Shown: one piece after another, positions 1 to 4,419 of the stretch
Position numbering within the stretch: position 1 is the stretch's first letter
How the letters are laid out: every line of letters begins with the position of its first letter
Source: CAZNVB01 sp964651495
GTDB lineage: Bacteria > Acidobacteriota > Aminicenantia > Aminicenantales > UBA8522
Length of the DNA stretch: 6,870 nucleotides
Direction: 5' to 3'
NCBI GenBank assembly: GCA_964651495.1
Contig: CAZYWP010000144.1
Location: forward strand, 1 to 6,870
Position numbers and translations under genes: made by a program
The notes under the pieces: model-generated
The model's database searches: none
The model's input: only the letters and a program-made list of their open reading frames with translations
Told to the model about the DNA's origin: nothing

Positions 1-320
1 TCTTTGAGCCTGACAACGGGAAAGCGTCCATCGGTCGTGTAGGCCTCGCCGGTGTCGTCGGTGATTTTCCACCGGGCGGGCGTCTCCGGGCCTCTGATTT
101 GGAGCTCCACTCTTCCTCTTTCCACGATCCTCGTCCCCGCCAGGACGGGGACATCAGTCGGGACGTAGAGCGTTTTATAGGTGGCCGGATAAAAAGAATC
201 CCGCTTATCGGAAGTGAGGAAGAATACCACGTTGGCGAGAGTAGCGGCGAAAAAAAGGACGGCCAACCCGACGGGCCATTTTTTCCTGTGCTTTAGGGGG
301 ATTGACGCCACACGAGTCAT
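1..320 (-). CDS. Membrane-anchored protein of unknown function, 5' part only
   Basis: This is the first 106 codons of a gene that reads leftwards out of the window; no stop codon occurs before the edge. The start ATG (320-318) follows AAGGAGGT on the minus strand, with 4 bases between AGGAGG and the ATG. Residues 1-14 are basic (K10, R12, K13, K14), residues 15-35 form one hydrophobic segment, and a polar region follows, so the topology is a cytoplasmic N-terminus, one membrane anchor (or uncleaved signal) and an extracytoplasmic body. Residues 48-106 alternate hydrophobic and polar residues with Gly/Pro turns, which suggests beta strands and perhaps an Ig-like or beta-sandwich domain. I do not recognise a family. 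It is transcribed divergently from the DUF456 gene. High confidence that it is coding, low on function. Confidence 0.8.
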   Translation of the reverse strand, partial: MTRVASIPLKHRKKWPVGLAVLFFAATLANVVFFLTSDKRDSFYPATYKTLYVPTDVPVLAGTRIVERGRVELQIRGPETPARWKITDDTGEAYTTDGRFPVVRLK

Positions 321-323
321 TGT

Positions 324-331
324 ACCTCCTT
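324..331 (-). promoter_or_regulatory. Ribosome binding site of the leftward membrane-anchored gene
   Basis: On the minus strand the sequence reads AAGGAGGT, then ACA, then the ATG at 320. This near-perfect anti-SD match fixes the start of a gene that has no stop within the window. The spacing from AGGAGG is 4 bases, on the short side but the same as for the glycoside hydrolase gene at 4420. Confidence 0.75.
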
Positions 332-358
332 ATTCGCTCAAGTTACCGAGGGCTGTCC

Positions 359-387
359 TTTTTAGCTATGTGAACGGATGCCGTCAG
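359..387 (-). promoter_or_regulatory. Candidate sigma-70-type promoter for the leftward gene
   Basis: Reading on the minus strand, CTGACG (387-382, four of six matches to TTGACA) is separated by 17 bases from TAAAAA (364-359). This would start transcription near 352 and give a leader of about 30 bases carrying the ribosome binding site. The -10 box resembles the TAAAAT boxes upstream of three other genes in this window. Based on motif and spacing only. Confidence 0.35.
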
Positions 388-463
388 GCATGCAGAGAAA
401 ATATCACAGGCCGAAGAGTAGAGTCAAAACCGGCCGGATTTTGCGCCCCTGAGATTCGCCTTG

Positions 464-472
464 TGTTAAAAT
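464..472 (+). promoter_or_regulatory. Candidate extended -10 promoter for the DUF456 gene
   Basis: TGTTAAAAT is an extended -10 element (TGn followed by TAAAAT), about 50 bases before the ATG at 524. No good -35 box lies 16-18 bases upstream; TTGCGC at 441-446 is 20 bases away, longer than usual. An extended -10 can compensate for a weak -35, so this is plausible but unproven. Confidence 0.35.
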
Positions 473-523
473 ACGGTCTCAGTGAAAGCCGAAGGCGTGT
501 AGTAAAGCCCATGAGATGAGGAT

Positions 524-1006
524 ATGCTTGATATCGTTCTGATTGTCTTCGGCTTCCTCCTCCAGTTCGTCGGGTTGGCGGGCTGCCTGCTTCCCTGGCT
601 GGCCGGGCCTCCCTTCAATTTCCTTGGCCTGATTCTTCTTTGCTTGGCCAAAGGATGGGACACGTTCAGCCCCGCCTTTTTGATCGCCATGGGCGCCCTG
701 ACGCTTCTGACCGTGGTTTTGGATTATGTTCTTCCGATGGCGGGGGCAAAAAAATATGGCTCGACCAAGCGCGGCTTCTGGGGGGCGTTCTTCGGCATGG
801 TCATCGGTATCATTCTATTCCCGCCTTTTGGCATGATCATCGGCGCCTTTCTTGGAGCGGTGACCGGGGAACTTACGGCCGGAAAAAAGAATACGGAGGC
901 TTTAAAGGCCGGCTGGGGAGTTTTTTTGGGTGTGATCACCGCCCTGATTTTAAAACTCCTCGTCTCCGGAATCATGACCTTCTTTTTCATCAAGGAGATA
1001 TTCTAG
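524..1006 (+). CDS. DUF456 family integral membrane protein
   Basis: A 160-residue, very hydrophobic protein. It starts with a membrane helix (residues 2-23), followed by the family-type Leu/Ala-Gly-Pro-Pro turn (27-30) and a second helix (31-42), a third helix (50-70), then the characteristic hydrophilic loop with GAKKYGSTKRG at 74-84. After this come two Gly-rich helices (85-99 and 101-115) split by the FPPFG motif, a charged GEL.AGKK segment (115-122) and a final helix region (about 128-155). Order, motifs and length fit DUF456 (PF04306), whose biochemical role is unknown. The ATG at 524 is chosen because an in-frame stop lies at 512-514 and the family's first helix starts right at this Met; the ribosome binding site is weak (GAGG only 2 bases before the ATG). 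It is convergent with the nucleoside hydrolase-like gene. Confidence 0.9.
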   Translation: MLDIVLIVFGFLLQFVGLAGCLLPWLAGPPFNFLGLILLCLAKGWDTFSPAFLIAMGALTLLTVVLDYVLPMAGAKKYGSTKRGFWGAFFGMVIGIILFPPFGMIIGAFLGAVTGELTAGKKNTEALKAGWGVFLGVITALILKLLVSGIMTFFFIKEIF

Positions 1007-1095
1007 GTATCGGGGCGTCTTTGAGATCCATAATCTCATGATCTTAGCCCTATTCAATTCCTCTTTCCCCGCCGAAAACATCCTCTTAACAAACT

Positions 1096-2073
1096 CTAGG
1101 GCGCGGACAGCAGGAGGTTAAGAAGATAGTCTTCGTAGGCGTCGAGGTCTTTCCAGGCCGTCGCAACTGACATCTTTGCCCCAGCGGGGCCGACAACCGT
1201 CATCCCATCAGAGGTGACGTTAATGGATAGTTGCTCCAGCTCGAGGTGGACTTTCGGCCCCGGCAGGGCCAGGTAAACAGCGACGGTATCGAAGAGGACG
1301 CTGCTCTCGGTCAATTCCTCGACGGAGTCTTTTTTCGCCCAGATGCGGTAGTTCTCGAGCAGGGCCGCGATGAGGTTGTCGCGGCTTTTTTTCAGAGCCT
1401 GGAAGCGTGCTCCCGTGAGGCGGACCAGGCCGCAGGTGTCGAGCGGCGTGATAACGGCCTCGATCCATGGGGCGAGAAGGGCCCTTTGAGCGGCGGCGAC
1501 GTTTTCCCGGACGTTGTATTCCGGACCGGCCGGCCCGCCGTCGTATCCTTTCCGTACGGCGCCCTGCATGCCGACGAACACCGCCCTGGATGCGATGTCC
1601 GGCCGGCGCTCGAGGGCGGACGCCACAGTCGTCGACGGCCCGATGGAGATGATCGTGATGGGCCGCGGCGCCTTCATCACAGCATCGACGAGCGCCTGCA
1701 CGCCGTCTTCGTATAGCTTTCCGGGATATTTCTTGAGGTCAAAGCCCTCGACCCAGGGCTGCTGTCGGCCGGTGCCGTCGAGTCCTCCCGCGCCGAGCCC
1801 GATGGGGACATCGGTTCGGCCGGCAACCTCGAGCAGGCGGGCGATGAGCCTGGCGCGATAAGCCGCCTTGCCGTGGGTGGTCGTAACGAGCTTCAGGTCG
1901 AATTCGGGGCTCTTCAGGAGCATGGCGAGCGCCCAGGTGTCGTCGATGTCGTCGCCGATATCGGTGTCCAGGATGATGGGAATTCTCGGCGCGGAGAGGC
2001 GGACGGCATGTCCAGTTCCTCCTCCCAGCGCAGCCGCGACCAACACCATGAACAAAATAAAAGATTTTTCCAT
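1096..2073 (-). CDS. Exported nucleoside hydrolase-family protein with altered active site
   Basis: 325 residues, close to the usual length of inosine/uridine-preferring nucleoside hydrolases (PF01156) plus an export signal. Residues 1-23 form a signal peptide (K3, hydrophobic 5-16, possible cleavage after A23). The calcium-binding aspartate cluster is DTDIGDDIDD at 36-45, of the subtype with extra residues before the final DD. The family segment T64-G68 is followed by LLEVAGRTDVPIGLG (80-94), then SIGPSTT (143-149), PEYN (184-187) and LFDTVAV (260-266). Differences from well-studied enzymes: Lys69 replaces the Asn after Gly, GPSTT replaces GPLTN, and Phe261 sits where the catalytic His precedes the calcium-binding Asp (Asp262 kept). 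Family members hydrolyse N-ribosides to base plus ribose, but the changed residues leave the substrate open. No good ribosome binding site precedes the ATG at 2073, so the leader may be very short. Divergent from the amidohydrolase gene. Confidence 0.88.
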   Translation of the reverse strand: MEKSFILFMVLVAAALGGGTGHAVRLSAPRIPIILDTDIGDDIDDTWALAMLLKSPEFDLKLVTTTHGKAAYRARLIARLLEVAGRTDVPIGLGAGGLDGTGRQQPWVEGFDLKKYPGKLYEDGVQALVDAVMKAPRPITIISIGPSTTVASALERRPDIASRAVFVGMQGAVRKGYDGGPAGPEYNVRENVAAAQRALLAPWIEAVITPLDTCGLVRLTGARFQALKKSRDNLIAALLENYRIWAKKDSVEELTESSVLFDTVAVYLALPGPKVHLELEQLSINVTSDGMTVVGPAGAKMSVATAWKDLDAYEDYLLNLLLSAP

Positions 2074-2093
2074 GAAACAGACCCAGCCAGTCG

Positions 2094-2123
2094 ATTTTAG
2101 CAGAAAATCCGGGGTGATGACAC
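2094..2123 (-). promoter_or_regulatory. Candidate promoter for the nucleoside hydrolase-like gene
   Basis: On the minus strand GTGTCA (2123-2118, four of six to TTGACA) is followed after 18 bases by TAAAAT (2099-2094). Transcription would start near 2087, leaving a leader of only about 14 bases before the ATG at 2073. Such a short leader is consistent with the absence of a recognisable ribosome binding site. Confidence 0.4.
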
Positions 2124-2156
2124 ATCATTCGGAAAATGCTGGCGCTCCTCGGTTTC

Positions 2157-2185
2157 TTGACACGGTCATCTCCCGCCGTTAAAAT
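2157..2185 (+). promoter_or_regulatory. Near-consensus sigma-70 promoter for the amidohydrolase gene
   Basis: TTGACA (2157-2162, perfect -35) is followed by exactly 17 bases and TAAAAT (2180-2185, five of six to TATAAT). This is the best promoter in the window. Initiation would fall near 2191-2193, leaving an unusually long leader of about 225 bases before the ATG at 2418. Confidence 0.7.
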
Positions 2186-2207
2186 CGCTACACGTAAAGG
2201 CCGCGGG

Positions 2208-2264
2208 ATGAGACTGAGCCGGTCCACTCAGGTCCCATTGCTCTCGCGCTGGGATTTTCATTGA
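2208..2264 (+). CDS. Possible 18-residue leader peptide
   Basis: An ATG at 2208 opens 18 sense codons ending with TGA at 2262-2264. It lies some 16 bases into the predicted transcript from the 2157-2185 promoter, with AAAGG (2196-2200) seven bases before the ATG as a weak ribosome binding site. The peptide is basic and contains three Arg, three Ser, three Leu and one Trp, with no run of a single amino acid as seen in attenuation leaders. The stop codon runs into the 5' arm of the hairpin at 2263-2279, so translation could affect folding. Such a short reading frame may well be chance. Confidence 0.2.
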   Translation: MRLSRSTQVPLLSRWDFH

Positions 2265-2279
2265 GACTTTTGCAGTCTC
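2263..2279 (+). promoter_or_regulatory. Small perfect hairpin in the amidohydrolase leader
   Basis: GAGACT (2263-2268) and AGTCTC (2274-2279) pair perfectly around the five-base loop TTTGC. No T-run follows, so it is not an intrinsic terminator. It lies within the predicted long leader and abuts the stop of the 18-codon reading frame. It could be an operator-like dyad, an RNA structure or coincidence. Confidence 0.35.
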
Positions 2280-2402
2280 GCCATCGGCTGGGTCGTACGC
2301 CTGGCGTCGTCGAGTTGCCGGATCAGCTAAAACTTGACTTTTACCGCCACCGTGTTGGAACTCCCGGGAGAGGATGTCTTGCTGGCCGCCATATTCGAAA
2401 CG

Positions 2403-2410
2403 AAGGAGGA
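2403..2410 (+). promoter_or_regulatory. Ribosome binding site deciding the amidohydrolase start
   Basis: AAGGAGGA, with 8 bases between AGGAGG (2404-2409) and the ATG at 2418. It selects that ATG over the in-frame TTG at 2334, and the protein then begins with a proper export signal. The ATG at 2410 is out of frame. Confidence 0.85.
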
Positions 2411-2417
2411 TGAAGCG

Positions 2418-4283
2418 ATGTTGCCCAGAGGAGATAAACGCCCTGGCCGAGTCCGCTTTGCCTTTGTCTTGTTTCTGGTGATGTTCTTTGTAGTTATTCG
2501 GTCCGCCCGCTATTCCGGCGCCGAAGAAGAACGGCGGCCGATCGCCGTCAGGAATGTCCGAGTTTTTGACGGGGAAAAAATCCTGACGCAGGCCACCGTT
2601 CTCATCGAAAACGGAAGAATATCCTCTGTCGGCGAGACAGTTTCTCTGCCGCCAAACGCCGAAATCATCGAAGGTTCAGACAAGACCCTGCTCCCGGGAT
2701 TGATCGATTCTCATGTCCATGTCTGGGATGCGCAGAATCTCAGGCAGTCTCTGGTCTTCGGCGTGACGGCCGTAATCGACATGTTTACGAGCGTCCAAGC
2801 AATGGCGGAGATCAAGGCCGCCCAAGCGAAAGAATCCCCCCTTGAGATGGCGTTCCTGGTTTCTCCGGGAATTCTGGTGACTGTGCCCGGAGGCCACGGC
2901 ACCCAGTACGGGCTTCCGATCCCCACAATCACAGATACGGCGCGGGCCCAGGACTTTGTTGATGCGCGGACAGCCGAAGGCTCGGATTTCATCAAGATCA
3001 TCCTCGACGACGGGAGCGCTTACGGCTTAACCCGGCCGACAATCTCCCTGGAAATCCTGTCCGCCGTCATCAAGGCCGCCCATAGGAGGAGCAAAATGGC
3101 CGTGGTTCATGCGGCAACCCTGCAGAACTGTCTCGACTCTATCAACGCCGGGGCCGATGGGCTCGCTCATCTCTATTTCGACGACGCTTTCGACCCTGAT
3201 TTCGGCCGCACCCTCGCCCGGCGAAAGGCCTTCGTGATTCCCACCCTCAGCGTGCTCCAGACGATGGCCGGAATCCAGGGCGGCGAAGTCCTGACCAAGG
3301 ACCCGATGATCGCGCCCCTCCTGAAACCTTTTGACCTTCAAAATCTGAAGAATGGTTTTCCCTTCACAACGACCGAGGCGAATTATCGGATCGCCGAGAA
3401 AGCGCTCCGCCAGCTCAAGGAGGCTGGTGTCCCCATACTGGCCGGCACGGATGCCCCCAATCCAGGAACCACTTACGGCGCCAGCCTGCACCGCGAGCTC
3501 GAGCTCCTTGTCGCGGCCGGGCTTTCGCCGGTCGAAGCGCTGAAAGCGGCGACTTCCATCCCAGCGGCGACGTTCCCGATCGACCGCCGCGGCCGGATTC
3601 GACCCGGGATGACCGCTGACTTGGTGCTTGTTAACGGCGACCCAACCCTGGAGATCCGGGCGACACGAGATATCGTAGTCGTCTGGAAAAACGGGATTCC
3701 AGTAGACCGGGCGAAATACCTCGAGGAGGCGAAAAGAGAGCGGGAGACCGCCGCCTCCGCTCCGAGGGCGCCGGTTCCCGAGTACGGCGAATCCGGCCTG
3801 ATCAGCGACTTCGAGGGCGAGAAAATCGAGTCGAATTTCGGGGCGGGCTGGATGGTCTCAACCGACTCCCTGCGCGGGGGGAAATCGACGGCCCGGCTCG
3901 AGCTCGTGGATGGAGGCGCCCAGGGGAGCCGAAAATCGCTCCTCATCAGTGGAAACGTCGTCCCCGCGAGGGCGACGAACTGGGCGGGCGCTTTGTTTTC
4001 GCCGGGCCCGATGGTGATGGCGCCGGCCGACCTCTCGTCCAAGAAGACGATCGGTTTCTGGGCCAAAGGCGATGGCAAAAAATATGCGGCTATGATCTTC
4101 GCCCGGAGCCTGGGTTTCATCCCTTCCATCCAATATTTTGAGGCCGGGCCGGAATGGCAGGAGTGGATTTTCACCTTCGAGCAATTCAAAGTCCAGGGCG
4201 ATGACATCATGGGAATTTTTATCGGGGCTTCCGGCGAAAAAGGGGAATTTGCCGTGCGGATCGACGATGTCCGGCTCAAGTGA
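2418..4283 (+). CDS. Exported metal-dependent amidohydrolase with C-terminal CIA30-like domain
   Basis: 621 residues. Residues 1-35 form a signal peptide (basic 4-13, hydrophobic 14-27, likely cleavage after S-G-A at 33-35). Residues 41-435 are an amidohydrolase-superfamily domain of the imidazolonepropionase-like/prolidase-like type: N-terminal beta sandwich with DGEKIL, then PGLIDSHVH with metal ligands H99 and H101, GGHG (158-161), FIKI with K193 as the probable carboxylated bridging lysine, VVHA (H231), LAHLY (H251) and AGTDAP (D345). The complete ligand set predicts an active binuclear metal hydrolase acting on C-N bonds of cyclic amides, dipeptides or similar compounds; the substrate cannot be read from sequence. 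After a charged linker (about 436-455), residues 456-621 (3783-4280) resemble the CIA30 domain (PF08547), a galactose-binding-like sandwich: SDFEGE, FGAGW, S.DS..GGKS.A and GFWAKGDGKKY. The start is set by the strong ribosome binding site. The glycosidase gene follows 136 bases downstream on the same strand. Confidence 0.92.
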   Translation: MLPRGDKRPGRVRFAFVLFLVMFFVVIRSARYSGAEEERRPIAVRNVRVFDGEKILTQATVLIENGRISSVGETVSLPPNAEIIEGSDKTLLPGLIDSHVHVWDAQNLRQSLVFGVTAVIDMFTSVQAMAEIKAAQAKESPLEMAFLVSPGILVTVPGGHGTQYGLPIPTITDTARAQDFVDARTAEGSDFIKIILDDGSAYGLTRPTISLEILSAVIKAAHRRSKMAVVHAATLQNCLDSINAGADGLAHLYFDDAFDPDFGRTLARRKAFVIPTLSVLQTMAGIQGGEVLTKDPMIAPLLKPFDLQNLKNGFPFTTTEANYRIAEKALRQLKEAGVPILAGTDAPNPGTTYGASLHRELELLVAAGLSPVEALKAATSIPAATFPIDRRGRIRPGMTADLVLVNGDPTLEIRATRDIVVVWKNGIPVDRAKYLEEAKRERETAASAPRAPVPEYGESGLISDFEGEKIESNFGAGWMVSTDSLRGGKSTARLELVDGGAQGSRKSLLISGNVVPARATNWAGALFSPGPMVMAPADLSSKKTIGFWAKGDGKKYAAMIFARSLGFIPSIQYFEAGPEWQEWIFTFEQFKVQGDDIMGIFIGASGEKGEFAVRIDDVRLK

Positions 4284-4419
4284 CGGCTGCCTAATAAAAA
4301 ATTCGTCGGAATACAAGGCAAGGTGTCATGTCTCATTCACGTATACAGGCTGGGATACCAGGCCGAATGGAGACAATGAGGGCAGGCGTTTTTTGACCGA
4401 CTGCGACGAAGGAGGGAGA
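4284..4419 (+). other. Intergenic spacer between amidohydrolase and glycoside hydrolase genes
   Basis: 136 bases with no intrinsic terminator. A weak imperfect hairpin (GGCTGG at 4348-4353, CCAGGCC at 4358-4364 with one bulged G) is not followed by a T-run. TATACA at 4342-4347 looks like a -10 box but has no matching -35 at 16-18 bases. Co-transcription with the amidohydrolase gene is possible. The right end contains AAGGAGG (4409-4415), 4 bases before the ATG at 4420. Confidence 0.5.

Larger units (their letters stand above)
2074..2417. other. Divergent intergenic region of 344 bases
   Basis: This stretch separates the leftward nucleoside hydrolase-like gene from the rightward amidohydrolase gene. 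It holds a promoter candidate for each side (2094-2123 minus, 2157-2185 plus), a possible 18-codon leader reading frame (2208-2264), a small perfect hairpin (2263-2279) and, at the right end, the amidohydrolase ribosome binding site. I see no RNA gene or known riboswitch in it. Confidence 0.7.

Noticed and set aside
1022..1038. Hairpin TGAGAT/ATCTCA between the convergent DUF456 and nucleoside hydrolase-like genes as a terminator
   Set aside because: The stem is only 6 bp and AT-rich, and neither strand has a T-run after it, so it does not qualify as an intrinsic terminator.
1231..1716. Plus-strand open frame of 161 codons within the nucleoside hydrolase-like gene
   Set aside because: Antisense shadow of a gene with clear family motifs; no domain or ribosome binding site.
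1739..2227. Minus-strand open frame of 162 codons overlapping the start of the nucleoside hydrolase-like gene
   Set aside because: Arg/His/Pro-rich out-of-frame translation of the same strand; the overlapping frame carries the signal peptide and calcium motif.
2334..2417. TTG at 2334 as the amidohydrolase start (adds 28 residues)
   Set aside because: It lacks a ribosome binding site and would bury the signal peptide; the ATG at 2418 has AAGGAGGA at proper distance and gives a normal export signal.
3473..4336. Long minus-strand open frame (287 codons) opposite the amidohydrolase
   Set aside because: It is antisense to a gene with complete family motifs, has low-complexity Ser/Pro/Arg-rich composition and no ribosome binding site or family signature.
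4342..4347. TATACA as a separate promoter for the glycosidase gene
   Set aside because: No -35-like hexamer is present 16-18 bases upstream, so the match is too weak to annotate.
4138..4419. Extension of the glycosidase frame upstream to 4138
   Set aside because: It would overlap the amidohydrolase gene in another frame; the ATG at 4420 has a strong ribosome binding site and starts a signal peptide.
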